A stretch of DNA of 64,000 bases from Streptosporangium violaceochromogenes (GTDB taxonomy: Bacteria > Actinomycetota > Actinomycetes > Streptosporangiales > Streptosporangiaceae): contig NZ_BNBB01000001.1 in the NCBI RefSeq assembly GCF_014654615.1, positions 372,001-436,000 on the forward strand, written 5' to 3'. Positions within the stretch are counted from its first letter, which is position 1, and every line of letters starts with the position of its first letter. The translations under genes and the position numbers were made by a program. The notes beneath the pieces are model-generated. The model did no database searches. It saw nothing but the letters and a program-made list of their open reading frames with translations, and was not told the DNA's origin. This document shows positions 48,126 through 57,974 of the stretch, piece after piece.

Positions 48126-49664
48126 ATGCTGAGGCTCGACCGGCTGGTGAACGTCCTGGGCGGCTACGGCGCCCGGCTGTGCTGCGCTCCGGCCTCCCGG
48201 GAGGTGGAGCTGCGCAGCGTGGCCGTGCACGATCCGGCCGATCCCCGTCCCGCGACCGGTGACGTGTTCCTCGCGGTCGGCGTGGACACCGCGGCCGACG
48301 CCGTACGGCTGGCGCGTTCCGCGCGCGCCGCCGCGGTGCTGGTGCGCGGGAGCCCGCCGCTGGCCCCGGACGCCCTGGCCGAGGCCCGCGACGGCGGGAT
48401 CGCCGTGCTGCTCGTGGAGCCGGAGGTGTCCTGGAGCCAGCTCCTCGGCGTGGTGTACGGCCTGGTGCTCGAAGGCCGCCGGTCCGACGCCGGGCGGGGG
48501 CCGACCGACCTGTTCGCCTTCGCCGACACGCTCGCGGCCGAGATCGGCTCCGCGGTGACGATCGAGGACCAGCTCTCGCGGGTCCTGGCCTACTCCGGCT
48601 CCCAGCAGGCCGCCGACCCGGCGCGGCTGGAGACGATCCTGGGCAGGCGGGTACCGGAGGCCACGCGCCGGCTGCTGGAGCGCGAGGGCGTCTTCGCGCA
48701 CCTGGCGGCCTCCGACGAGCCGCTGTTCGTCGCCCCCTCTCCGGCGCGGGGCCTTCGGGGCCGGATGGTGGTCGCCGTGCGCGCCGGGCGTGAGCTGCTC
48801 GGGTCGATCTGGGTCGAGTGCGAGCATCCGCTGTCCGGTGAGCGCCGGACCGCCCTGAGCGACGGGGCGCGGACGGTCGCGCTGCACCTGCTGCGCTCCC
48901 GGGTCAGCGCCGACCTAGAGCGCCAGGTGGAGTCCGACCTGGTGATCCAGCTCCTGGAGGGGACCGCGGAGGCGCCCGCCGTGATCAGCAGGCTGGGCCT
49001 GCCCGGGGGGAGGTTCCGGGTGATCGCCCTGCAGGCGCACGTCGCCGAGGAGCGTCACGCGGCGATCCTGCTGGCCTTCGAGCGCGCCACCACCGGGTTC
49101 GGCTGGTCGCGGCCGGGACGCAGCGCCCTGTTCGGCAACACGCTGTACACGCTGCTGCCCTGCGGCAACGACGCCGCGCCCGCGCTGGCCTGGCTCGCCG
49201 CTATCGTGAGCGCCCTGCCCCGGAGGGTCACCGTGTTCGCCGGCGTGGGCGGGACGGCCGAGCCCGCCCAGCTCGTCGCGAGCAGGCGGGAGGCCGACGA
49301 GAGCCTCGCCCTGCGGGCCTCCCGGTCCTCCGGGGGGCCGGCGGTGGTCTACGACGAGTCGTGGGACGAGATCCTGTTGCAGCGTCTGCGGGCCGCGGCC
49401 TCGGCGGGGCGCACCCCCTCCCGGGGGCCGATCGCCGACCTGGGCAGGCACGACGCCGAGCACGGCACCTCCTACCTCGCCACGCTGCGCGTCTGGCTGG
49501 AGGCGCAGGGGGACCTGGCCGCCGCCGCGGGCCGCCTGGACGTCCACCCCAACACCGTCCGCTACCGGCTCCGGAAGATGGCGGAGATCACGAACCTCCA
49601 GCTCGACGTGCCGGAGAAACGGCTGGCCATGATCATCGCGCTGGCCGCCGGCCAGGGGGCCTAG
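48126..49664 (+). CDS. PucR-family regulator
   Basis: Protein of 512 aa, ATG 48126 (weak ribosome site). N-terminal PucR ligand domain (LRSVAVHDPADPRPATGDVFLAVGVDTAADAVRLARSARAAAVLVRG), a GAF-like middle (EIGSAVTIEDQLSRVLAYSG, DPARLETILGRRVPEA), and C-terminal GGDEF-like plus HTH_30 region ending LRVWLEAQGDLAAAAGRLDVHPNTVRYRLRKMAEITNLQLD. PucR-type activators control purine, amino-acid and small-amine catabolism. The neighbouring oxidase-peptidase-permease genes are the likely regulon. Confidence 0.9.
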   Translation: MLRLDRLVNVLGGYGARLCCAPASREVELRSVAVHDPADPRPATGDVFLAVGVDTAADAVRLARSARAAAVLVRGSPPLAPDALAEARDGGIAVLLVEPEVSWSQLLGVVYGLVLEGRRSDAGRGPTDLFAFADTLAAEIGSAVTIEDQLSRVLAYSGSQQAADPARLETILGRRVPEATRRLLEREGVFAHLAASDEPLFVAPSPARGLRGRMVVAVRAGRELLGSIWVECEHPLSGERRTALSDGARTVALHLLRSRVSADLERQVESDLVIQLLEGTAEAPAVISRLGLPGGRFRVIALQAHVAEERHAAILLAFERATTGFGWSRPGRSALFGNTLYTLLPCGNDAAPALAWLAAIVSALPRRVTVFAGVGGTAEPAQLVASRREADESLALRASRSSGGPAVVYDESWDEILLQRLRAAASAGRTPSRGPIADLGRHDAEHGTSYLATLRVWLEAQGDLAAAAGRLDVHPNTVRYRLRKMAEITNLQLDVPEKRLAMIIALAAGQGA

Positions 49665-49800
49665 CCTTTGGCGGATTCGGACAACCGCTTCCCCCTCACT
49701 TGTCCGGCCCGCACAGACCGTTTCCGGCCCGCCCGGGTGATGCTCGTCCCACGCGGGGAGGGCCCGCGCGAGCGGAGAAGATCGCGGAGCGGAGAGTGTC

Positions 49801-51069
49801 ATGGGTATCGACGGTGGGCCGCGCACGGCGGTGGTGATCGGCGCCGGTGTGGTGGGGCTGTCCACCGCCTGGTTCCTTCAGGAGCGCGGTGTGGAGGTCA
49901 CCGTGGTCGACCGCGACGGCGTGGCGACGGGCGCCTCGTGGGGGAACGCGGGCTGGCTCTCCCCGGGGCTGGCCATCCCGCTGAACGAGCCCGGGGTCCT
50001 GCGCTACGGCCTGCGCTCCCTGCTCGACCGGAGCGCCCCGCTGCACGTGCCGGCCACCCCCGACCCGGGGTTGTGGGCCTTCCTCGCCCGGTTCGCCGCG
50101 AACTGCACGTGGAAGTCCTGGGGCCGGGCGGTGCGGGCGAACCTCCCGTTCAACGAGGAGTGCCTGGAGGCGTTCGACGTGCTGACGGCCAACGGCGTCG
50201 AGGCCCCCACGGTCGAGGCGCCGATCATGGCCGCCTTCGAGACCCCCCGCCAGGCCGTGGCCCTCCTGCACGAGCTGCGGCGCATCAACGAGTCCGGGCT
50301 GAAGATCCGCTACAGCGCCTTCGAGGGCGAGGAGGTCGGCCGGCAGGCGCCGCAGCTCTCCTCTCGGGTGGGGGCCGCGATCCGGCTGGACGGGCAGCGC
50401 TACGTCGACCCGGGGCACTTCACCCGCTCGCTGGCCGACGCCGTCACCGCCCGCGGCGGCGTGATCCGGACCGGTTTCCGGGTGACCGAGGTGCGCCGGG
50501 ACGCGGGCGGCCTCACCGTCGTGGCGGGCGGTGAGGACGGCGGGCGCGAGGGGGACGGCGTCCGGGCCGACGCCGTCGTCCTGGCCACCGGCGCCTGGGT
50601 GAACCGGCTCGGACGCCCCTGGGGCGTCCGCGTGCCGGTCCGCGCCGGCCGCGGCTACTCCTTCACCGTGCCGACCGACGAGCCGGTGCCGGGGCCGGTC
50701 TACCTGCCCGCCGTCCGGGTGGCCTGCACGCCGTACCAGGGCAGGCTCCGCGTCGCCGGGACGATGGAGTTCCGTGACGCCGACGCCCCGCTGTACCAGC
50801 GGCGCGTCGAGGCGATCATCGCGTCCGCCAGGCCCCTGCTGACCGGCGTCTCCTGGGAGGAGCGCACCGACACCTGGGTCGGGCCCCGTCCCGTCACCCC
50901 CGACGGCCGTCCCCTGGTGGGGGCGGCGGGCGCCCGGGGGGTGTTCGTCGCCGCCGGGCACGGCATGTGGGGGCTCACCCACGGGCCGATCACCGGCCGC
51001 ATGCTCGCCGAGCAGATCACCACCGGCAAGCAGCCCGACGCCCTGCGGGACTTCGATCCCACCCGCTGA
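49801..51069 (+). CDS. FAD-dependent amino-acid oxidase/dehydrogenase (DadA-like)
   Basis: DAO-superfamily enzyme of 422 aa. FAD loop AVVIGAGVVGLSTAWFLQERGVEVTVVDRDGVATGASWGNAGWLSP, glycine-rich ATGAWVNRLG, and the C-terminal GPRPVTPDGRPLVGAAGARGVFVAAGHGMWGLTHGPITGRMLAEQI, the order seen in D-amino-acid dehydrogenases. Oxidises an amino acid or amine with electrons to FAD. Downstream of pucR by 136 bases, upstream of an M20 peptidase and an APC permease. Confidence 0.9.
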   Translation: MGIDGGPRTAVVIGAGVVGLSTAWFLQERGVEVTVVDRDGVATGASWGNAGWLSPGLAIPLNEPGVLRYGLRSLLDRSAPLHVPATPDPGLWAFLARFAANCTWKSWGRAVRANLPFNEECLEAFDVLTANGVEAPTVEAPIMAAFETPRQAVALLHELRRINESGLKIRYSAFEGEEVGRQAPQLSSRVGAAIRLDGQRYVDPGHFTRSLADAVTARGGVIRTGFRVTEVRRDAGGLTVVAGGEDGGREGDGVRADAVVLATGAWVNRLGRPWGVRVPVRAGRGYSFTVPTDEPVPGPVYLPAVRVACTPYQGRLRVAGTMEFRDADAPLYQRRVEAIIASARPLLTGVSWEERTDTWVGPRPVTPDGRPLVGAAGARGVFVAAGHGMWGLTHGPITGRMLAEQITTGKQPDALRDFDPTR

Positions 51070-51277
51070 CCCGCTCCTCCGCGTCCCTCCCCCGCCCCTT
51101 CCCGGCGACCTCCCGGCCGCCGGAGGGCACCCACCGGCACGAAGGCCGCCGACCACCCGGTCGGCGGCCTTCGCCGTTTTCCGGAGCCGCCCGTGTCTCG
51201 GGCACGCGATCGCCGCCCCCGGCGCCGAACCGGCGAAAGAGCGCATTTTCCCACGTCAAAGAGGGAATGGGAACCCC

Positions 51278-51322
51278 TTGACTACCGCCCCGGAGCATGG
51301 ATTAATAGTCTGAACTTTAGAC
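51278..51322 (+). promoter_or_regulatory. Promoter and operator of the M20-gntR-hydrolase-permease genes
   Basis: TTGACT (51278-51283) with ATTAAT at 51301-51306 (17-base spacer). Just downstream is GTCTGAACTTTAGAC (51308-51322), an inverted repeat with one mismatch and centre at 51315, placed to block elongation or RNA polymerase. The GntR gene in the same operon is the natural candidate binder. Confidence 0.6.
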
Positions 51323-51345
51323 CTTTTAGTGAGGTAGGAGCCCCC

Positions 51346-52653
51346 ATGACGGACATGCTCTCCGATCGGGACGCGACGCGGATAGATGACGTCATCGCCC
51401 GGCGCGCCGAGGCCGCCTTCGGCTTCCTCGAACGCCTGGTCGCGGCGCCGAGCACCGTCGGCCAGGAGACCGAGGCCCAGGCCGTGGTCGCCGAGGAGCT
51501 CGACCGCCTCGGGTTCACGGTCTGGCGGATCCCGGTGCCCGCCTCGATCGCCGACGACCCCGCCGCCGGGGTGCCCCAGGTGCCCTACACCGGCCGGCAC
51601 GACGTCTACGGCGTCACCGACGACGACAGCGCGCCGAAGCTGCTGCTGAACGGCCACATCGACGTGGTGCCGGCCCACGACGCCGACCTGTGGTCCGGCG
51701 ACCCCTTCGTCCCCGTCCGCCGCGACGGCTGGCTGTACGGCCGCGGCGCGGGCGACATGAAGTGCGGGTTCGCGATGGCCTCCCTCGCGCTCGACGGCCT
51801 GCGCGGCGCCGGGGTCGACCTGCCGGGGCCGCTCGGCTTCCTCAGCGCGATCGAGGAGGAGTGCACCGGCCACGGGACGCTCGCCGCGGCGCGCGCCGGC
51901 GTCCTGGGGGATAACGTGCTGCTGATGGAGCCCACCGGCCTCGACATCCTGGTGGCCGGGATCGGCGTCCTGTGGATCGAGATCGAGGTGGGCTCGGCGG
52001 GAGGCCACGCTGAGGTGGCCGACCGCTCCGGCAATCCGGTCCGCTCCCTGAGCCGGCTCATCGCCGCCCTGCGCCGCTTCGAGGAGCGGATGAACGAGGA
52101 GAACCCCGACCCGGTCTTCGCCACGGTCCCCCACCCCTACAACGTCAACATCGGCCGGATCTGCTCCGGCGACTGGGCCTCCAGCGTCCCCGCCCGCGCC
52201 CGCGCCTCGATCCGGGTCGGCTTCCCCCGCCTCTGGTCACCGGCCCAGGCCGAGGAGGCGGTGCGCGAGGTGATCCTCGCCGAGGCCGCCGAAGACCCCT
52301 GGCTCGCCGAACACCCTCCCGTCGTGCGGTCCTCCGGTTTCCGGGCCGAGGGCTACGCCCTGGACCCCGCCCACCCCCTCGTCACCACGGTCGCCGCCGC
52401 CCACAAGGCCGCCCACGGCACCACCCCCTCCCCCTACGCGATCGGGTCCACGACCGACGCCCGCTTCTACCTCAACCAGTTCAACCGCCCCGCCCTCTGC
52501 TACGGGCCGAACGTGCGCAACATGCACGGGGTCGACGAGGCCGTGGAGCTCGCCAGCATCGTCGCCGGAGCGCGCACCCTCGCCCGCGTCATCCCCACGC
52601 TCCTGGCGGAGGGCACGGGCTTCCCCCAGCCCGATCCGGAGGGGCTGCGATGA
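51346..52653 (+). CDS. M20 metallopeptidase (ArgE/DapE/CPG2 type)
   Basis: Protein of 435 aa; ATG 51346 with GGAG six bases upstream. Zinc-site motifs: LLLNGHIDVVPAHDADLW (His and Asp), YGRGAGDMKCGFAM (bridging Asp), IEEECTGHGTLAAA (catalytic Glu pair), and the distal His in GPNVRNMHGVDEAVEL. Cuts an amide bond of an N-acyl amino acid or dipeptide. ATGA overlap with the GntR gene. Confidence 0.9.
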   Translation: MTDMLSDRDATRIDDVIARRAEAAFGFLERLVAAPSTVGQETEAQAVVAEELDRLGFTVWRIPVPASIADDPAAGVPQVPYTGRHDVYGVTDDDSAPKLLLNGHIDVVPAHDADLWSGDPFVPVRRDGWLYGRGAGDMKCGFAMASLALDGLRGAGVDLPGPLGFLSAIEEECTGHGTLAAARAGVLGDNVLLMEPTGLDILVAGIGVLWIEIEVGSAGGHAEVADRSGNPVRSLSRLIAALRRFEERMNEENPDPVFATVPHPYNVNIGRICSGDWASSVPARARASIRVGFPRLWSPAQAEEAVREVILAEAAEDPWLAEHPPVVRSSGFRAEGYALDPAHPLVTTVAAAHKAAHGTTPSPYAIGSTTDARFYLNQFNRPALCYGPNVRNMHGVDEAVELASIVAGARTLARVIPTLLAEGTGFPQPDPEGLR

Positions 52654-53534
52654 CCAGGGGCGTCCCGCACAGGCCACCCGGCGGCCCCCTCTCCGCCGGC
52701 AACGACCTGTTCGCCGACATCTTCCAGGCCGAGACGCCGCGGCTGGGCACGCTGCTGCAGCGTCTGGAGATGCCCTCGGCCGGGGAGCGGATCGCCGACC
52801 GGCTCGTCACGGCGATCGCGCTGGGCGGTTTCGTGCCGGGCCAGCGCCTGCCCACCGAACGCGACCTCGCGACCATGCTCGGGGTGAGCCGCTCCTCGGT
52901 CCGGGAGGCGATCCAGCGGCTCGCCGCCGAGGGATACGTGACCGTACGGCGAGGCCGCACCGGCGGCACCTTCGTCGCCACGGCCTGGGGCCCGAACTCC
53001 CCCCAGAAGATCCGCAGGACCCTCCTGCCGACCTGGCGCTCGATGGAGGAGATGCTCGACTGCCGGGCCTGCGTGGAGGAGATGATCGCCGCCGTGGCGG
53101 CCCGCCGCAGGACCGACCAGGACATCACCACCATCGAGGCCGCCGTCAAGGCCTACCGCGAGGCCGAGGACGACCGGGAGGCGTCCCGGGCCGCCGACGA
53201 GTCCTTCCACCTGGCGATCGCCCGCGCCACCCACAACACCTACCTGGTGAAGCTGAGCCAGCGCATGCGGGACGCGGTCAACCTGGGCTTCCGCAGCGAG
53301 CCGTACAGCCCCGAGCTCCGCCGTACGGCCCTGGGGCAGCACGCCGCGCTGGCGGAGGCGATCGTCGAGGGGCATGACCAGGCGGCGGGCACGATCGCGG
53401 CCACCCACTTCACCCTGACCACCGAGTCCACGCTGCGCGACCTCGTCGCGCGGATCAGTGAGGAGGAGTCTCCGCCCGAATCCGCGCCCGAATCCGCGCC
53501 CGGGGCGGAACCCGGCGCGGAACCCGGACCCTAG
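52650..53534 (+). CDS. GntR/FadR-family regulator
   Basis: Protein of 294 aa. Winged helix ERIADRLVTAIALGGFVPGQRLPTERDLATMLGVSRSSVREAIQRLAAEGYVTVRRGRTGGTFV (residues ~47-110), then an FCD helical ligand domain (CVEEMIAAVAARR; ADESFHLAIARATHNTYL). The C-terminus carries a short repetitive acidic tail (PESAPESAPGAEPGAEPGP), from a repeated DNA segment at about 53478-53531. ATG overlaps the M20 stop. Likely feedback regulator of the operon. Confidence 0.9.
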   Translation: MTRGVPHRPPGGPLSAGNDLFADIFQAETPRLGTLLQRLEMPSAGERIADRLVTAIALGGFVPGQRLPTERDLATMLGVSRSSVREAIQRLAAEGYVTVRRGRTGGTFVATAWGPNSPQKIRRTLLPTWRSMEEMLDCRACVEEMIAAVAARRRTDQDITTIEAAVKAYREAEDDREASRAADESFHLAIARATHNTYLVKLSQRMRDAVNLGFRSEPYSPELRRTALGQHAALAEAIVEGHDQAAGTIAATHFTLTTESTLRDLVARISEEESPPESAPESAPGAEPGAEPGP

Positions 53535-53728
53535 CCGGCGTCCCCGGCCCGGTCACGCTCAACCCGGCTCACGCCGTTCCGGAACGGCCCGTCGCGGCCC
53601 GTCCCCGCCGTCCGCGGGAGGGGGACGGGACGCGGAGCGTCCCGGGCCCGGCGGCCCGGGATCCACCGCCCCGCCCCGCACCGGCGGGTACGACAGATGA
53701 CACGACAGACGACAGAGAGGAATCTCCC

Positions 53729-54544
53729 GTGCCAGTTGCGGCGGTCAACGACATCGAGATCAACTACCGGCTCGAAGGAGAGGGTCCCGAGACGATCGTC
53801 CTCATCAACGGCCTCGCCGACGACCTGACGACCTGGGAGTATCAGGTCCCGGCCTTCCTTGAGGCCGGCTACCGCGTCCTGCGCCTGGACAACCGGGGCG
53901 TCGGCCAGACGAGCAAGCCGGCCGGCCCCTACACCAGCCGGATGCTCGCCGACGACGTCAAGGCGCTCGTCGACCACCTCGGTATCACCGGCTTCCACCT
54001 CATGGGCACCTCGATGGGCGGCATGATCGCCCAGGAGTACGCCCTCAACCACGGCTCCGATCTGCGTTCCCTCGCGCTGTCGTGCACCTACGCCGCGCCC
54101 GGCCCCTTCTGCTCCCGCATGTTCGCCGGGTGGGAGGAGCTCGCGCCGGTGAAGGGCGTGCCGTTCATCATGCGCGAGGTGACGCTCTGGGCGTTCACAC
54201 AGGACTTCTTCGAGAACCGCCCGGAGGACCTCGCGGCGTTCGAGGCGGAGATGGCCGCCATGCCCTGGCCGGTCGAGGCCTACCTGTCCCAGCTCAACGT
54301 CATCCAGCGCCACGACACGACCGACCGGCTGTCGCGGATCACCGTCCCGACGCTGGTCCAGGCCGGGGAGGAGGACATCCTCATCCCGGTCCGGCTCTCC
54401 CGCCGGCTGCGCGAGGCCATCCCGGGCGCGGAGTGGGTCACCACCCGCGGAGGGCACGCCTGCCTGTGGGAACACCCTCAGGACTTCAACGCCGCACTTC
54501 TTGAGTTCTTCGCCAAGCACCGCGCCGATCCATCGGCCGGCTGA
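53729..54544 (+). CDS. Alpha/beta hydrolase
   Basis: Protein of 271 aa, GTG start after GAGAGGAA. Catalytic Ser in LMGTSMGGMIAQ (near residue 93), acid in QAGEEDILIPV (near residue 216) and His in RGGHACLWEHP (near residue 245); oxyanion loop INGLADDLTTWE. Resembles 3-oxoadipate enol-lactonase and related carbon-carbon or ester hydrolases. Sixteen bases ahead of the permease gene, so probably works on the same nutrient. Confidence 0.88.
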   Translation: MPVAAVNDIEINYRLEGEGPETIVLINGLADDLTTWEYQVPAFLEAGYRVLRLDNRGVGQTSKPAGPYTSRMLADDVKALVDHLGITGFHLMGTSMGGMIAQEYALNHGSDLRSLALSCTYAAPGPFCSRMFAGWEELAPVKGVPFIMREVTLWAFTQDFFENRPEDLAAFEAEMAAMPWPVEAYLSQLNVIQRHDTTDRLSRITVPTLVQAGEEDILIPVRLSRRLREAIPGAEWVTTRGGHACLWEHPQDFNAALLEFFAKHRADPSAG

Positions 54545-54560
54545 AACAGGGAGCACCACC

Positions 54561-56024
54561 TTGTCACAGCAGAAAACCCCCCAGCGAGAAGAGGAGTTCG
54601 AGCATCACAAACTCGGTCTCCTGGGCGTGATGATGCCGGGCCTCGCGCAGGTCGGCCCGTTCTTCAACATCCTGTTCAGCACGGTCCTGGTGGCCGGGCT
54701 GGTGGGAGTCTCCACACCACTCGTGTACCTGGTCGCGATGTTCGGGATCGGCGCGACCGCGAGCACCTTCGCTCAGTTCTCCCATAAATATCCGAGCTCG
54801 GGATCCTTCATCACCTTCATCACGCGAGCCCTGGGGGCGCCCATGGGCGTGGTGGTCGGCGTGGTGGCCCTGCTCGGCTACGTCATCGCCTTCGGCGGCA
54901 TCTACGTCTTCGTGGGCGACTACATCCGCCAGAACATTCTGGGCGGCGTGGAGTTCACCGGCGCGACCGCCCTCATCACGGTCGTCTACGGCGTGATCGT
55001 GCTCGTCCCGGCGATCCTCGGCCTGAAGTTCGGCATGCGCACCACGATCACGCTCTACCTCGTGGAGATCGCGGTGCTGGTCGTCTTCATCGGCGGCGTC
55101 CTCGTGCAGGGGGGCAAGGAGGGCCTCAGCCTGCTGCCCTTCACCTTCGAGGGGGTCACCGACCCCAAGACCCTCGCCCTCGCCCTGTCGCTCACCGTGC
55201 TCGCCTACGGCGGCTTCGAGGCCGCGGCCCCCTTCGCCGAGGAGACCGCCAACCCCCGGCGCAACGTGCCGATCGCCCTGCTGGCCAACGTCTTCGTGAG
55301 CGGCCTGGTCTACGTGCTCGGCTCCTACGCCCTGGTGATCGCCTTCGGCACGGGCGACATCGGCGCGCTGACCAAGGACCCCAACCCGTTCGTGACCGCC
55401 AGCCACGCCTTCGTGCCGTTCATCGCGGTGATCGTCACCTGGGTGTTCATGTCGAGCATCACGAGCTCCTACATCGCGGCCAACCTGGAGACCTCCCGCG
55501 TGATCTTCGGTGGCGCCCGGGGCGGCCTGTGGTGGCAGGGCCTCGCCCGGCTGCACCCGACGTTCAACACGCCGTGGATCGCGGCCATCGCGTTCGTGGC
55601 GCCCAGCGTCGCGATCGGGGCGCTGTCCACCCTGTTCACCGACCCGGGAACCGCCTCGGGCTTCCTCGGCACCTACGGCACCATCGGCTTCCTGCTGATG
55701 TACGTGGTGACCAACGTCGCCCTCGTCGTGGAGTGGTTCAAGGACCGCCGGGCCGGCGAGCGGGGCCACGTGTTCAGCCGGCTCGTCACACCCGTCGTCG
55801 GGGTCGTCGTGCTCCTCATCCCCTTCTGGGGCGACTTCCAGCCGGGCCAGGCCGCGCCCTTCAGCTATCTGCCCCTGCTGACGATCGCGCTGATCCTCGT
55901 CGGGGTGGTCTACATGCTGCTGCTGCGCAGCCGCCGCCCGGAGGCCCTCGCCCAGGCGGCCGACCTGCTCGTCGGCGCCGACGCGGAGGAGCCCTCCGGC
56001 GGCACCGGGCGGGCGGTGGGCTGA
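54561..56024 (+). CDS. APC-family amino-acid/polyamine permease
   Basis: Membrane transporter of 487 aa with about twelve helices. I choose TTG 54561 because GGGAG lies eight bases upstream; a GTG-less longer frame overlaps the hydrolase gene. N-terminal LGLLGVMMPGLAQVGPFFNILF and AQFSHKYPSSGSFITFITRALGAPMGVVVGVVALLGY are APC signatures, as is AAPFAEETANPRRNVPIALL in helix 6-7. Last gene of the plus-strand catabolic group, giving substrate entry. Confidence 0.9.
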   Translation: MSQQKTPQREEEFEHHKLGLLGVMMPGLAQVGPFFNILFSTVLVAGLVGVSTPLVYLVAMFGIGATASTFAQFSHKYPSSGSFITFITRALGAPMGVVVGVVALLGYVIAFGGIYVFVGDYIRQNILGGVEFTGATALITVVYGVIVLVPAILGLKFGMRTTITLYLVEIAVLVVFIGGVLVQGGKEGLSLLPFTFEGVTDPKTLALALSLTVLAYGGFEAAAPFAEETANPRRNVPIALLANVFVSGLVYVLGSYALVIAFGTGDIGALTKDPNPFVTASHAFVPFIAVIVTWVFMSSITSSYIAANLETSRVIFGGARGGLWWQGLARLHPTFNTPWIAAIAFVAPSVAIGALSTLFTDPGTASGFLGTYGTIGFLLMYVVTNVALVVEWFKDRRAGERGHVFSRLVTPVVGVVVLLIPFWGDFQPGQAAPFSYLPLLTIALILVGVVYMLLLRSRRPEALAQAADLLVGADAEEPSGGTGRAVG

Positions 56025-56722
56025 CGTCGCCTCCCCGTCCGGGGATCGCCCTGGAACGGTCCCGCCGGACATCGAGTCCCAACCGCCCCGGTCGTTCCCG
56101 TCACCCGGCCGATCGGATCACCAGACCGTTCCCGGCGTCCTGACCGCCTTGTCCACCCCCGATCCCCCTCCCCCGCCGCACGTCCTTTCCGGGAGAAGCC
56201 CCGTCTCCCGGAGGGCGGCCCCCGGCGAGCCGGGCGGGAGGCGGCGGTGTGGCCGCGTGGCCCCCACTCCACACGGCCACACCGCCACACCGCCTCCGGG
56301 CGCCCGCCCCGGTCACGGCGCCCGGCGGGCGCGGCCCGCCGCCTCACGAAGCGGGACCGGCCCGGCACGGACGCCTCCGCCCGCACCTCCACCGCCCCAG
56401 GGGGCCGTGGTCACCGGACAATCTTCAAAGAGATGTAACACGCACCTCACAAGACCGTCAATAAATCACGGTCGTTACACCGGCGCGACAGACCGAAACC
56501 CGGCCGGGGACGGTGAAACCCCGGCCCCACAAGCCCTTTCAATGAGGCGAACCGGCCGGAATAAGGACGGCCGACTCGCCGTACCGGATGTGATCAGCGC
56601 GGCCCGGCACCACGGCCGCCGGCCTCGATGACGGGTGGGGCTGCCCCGGGGGACGTCGCTCCCGGCCCGGGATCGCCCGCGCGCCCGAAGGAGGTGGCCC
56701 TGGTGCGGGGGCGGCCGGTGCC
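56025..56722. other. 698-base intergenic region
   Basis: No supported gene. Contains the strong hairpin at 56243-56286 and, around 56456-56477, a small dyad GACCGT...ACGGTC in an AT-rich patch. The proximal part is plain GC-rich sequence. Confidence 0.6.
56243..56286. terminator. Hairpin, 17-bp stem with one mismatch
   Basis: GGCGGTGTGGCCGCGTG against CACACGGCCACACCGCC with a 10-base loop, between the convergent APC permease and esterase genes. A second overlapping pairing is possible through the repeated CCACACCGCC. Confidence 0.7.
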
Positions 56723-57967
56723 TCATCGGAGGAAGCGGATCTGCGGGTAGCGGGGTGAGGGGCGCCGGAGCAGACGGTTGCCGAGGTGGCGGAGATGGAG
56801 GTCGAAGAACGCTCGCACGTAGTCGCGTTGCGCGCGGACGGCGCTGCGCGGGTCGAGGGGGCCGATCGCCTGCGTCACCTGGCCAGGTGTCAATCCGAGG
56901 ATGGGCGCGGCCTGGGGGAGCAGCGTCTCCAGGTCGGTGAACGAGGTGTGGGTGGAGCCGATGAGGGCCAGTTCGCGTTTCCAGCCGTACTGGCCGGCCC
57001 AGAACCGATCCCAGCTGGGGTCCTCCGGGCCTGGGCCGGGGTCGCCGCCGAAGAGGAGGAAGGGGCGATCGGTGCCCGCGGTGACGGGTGGCAGGAGGCT
57101 GCCGTCCAGGTTGACGCCGGCCCGCAGGCGCCGGTCGGCGCGGACGGCCGCGGCGGCCGTGGCGCCACCGAGGGAGTGGCCGAGCACGCCGGCGCGGGAC
57201 AGGTCGAACGCGCCGGCGAGGCCGGGGGGCAGGGGGCGCCGTCCGGCGTCGGCGTTGTGTCCGGCGTTGAGCGCGGTGAGCCGGTCCAGCACGAACCGGG
57301 TGTCCGCGGTGCGTACCGCGAGGGCCTTGGCGATCAGGACGTCGTCGAGGTCGCCGGTGATGGCGAAGGTTTCCACCCGGCCGCCGGGAAACTCGACCTG
57401 GTCGGCGTCGTAGGTGTGGTCGACGGCCACGACCAGGTAGCCGTGGCTGGCCAGTTCCTCGATCAGGGCGGTGCCGAGGCTGCGGTCGCTGCGCAGGCCC
57501 GGCGAGTACAGGACGACCGGCCTGCCGCACCGGCCGGGGTCCACCGGTGCGGCCAGGTGGGCGTGCGTGACCGGCAGCAGCAGCGTGCCGGGCGGGATGC
57601 CCTGTCCCCGCTCGAAGAAGGGGACGGCGCCGGGTGACATCCACGGCGCGGGCGGGTGGCCGTGGGCGGCACGTGCCGGGTACCAGATCTGGATCATGAG
57701 TTCACGGGCCGGGCGGGAATCCCGCCAGGGGTCGGCGCGCGCCCGGTCGACCAGGTGCAACGAGACCGTGCCCAGGGGATGCGGACCGGTCGGCGCGGGC
57801 AGGGTAAGCCGCACCGGAGCCGGCGTGGGGGTGGCGGCGACCGGCGAGTCCGCGGCGGGTCGCGACCGGGCGAACGCCGCGGCGGTCATCGGGACGGAAG
57901 CGATGGCGGCCGCCGCGGCGGTACCGAGCAGCGCTCGGCGGCTCAGGAGTCGTCTCTCGTTCGGCAT
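56723..57967 (-). CDS. Tat-exported alpha/beta hydrolase (PAF-acetylhydrolase/lipase-like)
   Basis: Protein of 414 aa. The start is ATG 57967 because the promoter at 58002-57974 places transcription start there; an in-frame ATG at 57994 would lie inside the promoter. Twin-arginine signal RRLLSRRALLGTAAAAAIASVPMTAAA. Hydrolase domain: MIQIWYPARAAHGHPPAPWMSPG, VVLYSPGLRSDRSLGTALIEELASHGYLVVAVDHT, nucleophile in AGVLGHSLGGATAAAA, acid near LLFGGDPGPG, His in IGSTHTSFTD. Plausible carboxylesterase or phospholipase A2-like enzyme acting outside the cell. Confidence 0.88.
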   Translation of the reverse strand: MPNERRLLSRRALLGTAAAAAIASVPMTAAAFARSRPAADSPVAATPTPAPVRLTLPAPTGPHPLGTVSLHLVDRARADPWRDSRPARELMIQIWYPARAAHGHPPAPWMSPGAVPFFERGQGIPPGTLLLPVTHAHLAAPVDPGRCGRPVVLYSPGLRSDRSLGTALIEELASHGYLVVAVDHTYDADQVEFPGGRVETFAITGDLDDVLIAKALAVRTADTRFVLDRLTALNAGHNADAGRRPLPPGLAGAFDLSRAGVLGHSLGGATAAAAVRADRRLRAGVNLDGSLLPPVTAGTDRPFLLFGGDPGPGPEDPSWDRFWAGQYGWKRELALIGSTHTSFTDLETLLPQAAPILGLTPGQVTQAIGPLDPRSAVRAQRDYVRAFFDLHLRHLGNRLLRRPSPRYPQIRFLR

Positions 57968-57974
57968 CGCCAAA

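Noticed and set aside
46710-48887. Long minus-strand open frame opposite the aminotransferase and pucR
   Set aside because: No ribosome site or domain; the plus-strand genes are clear family members.
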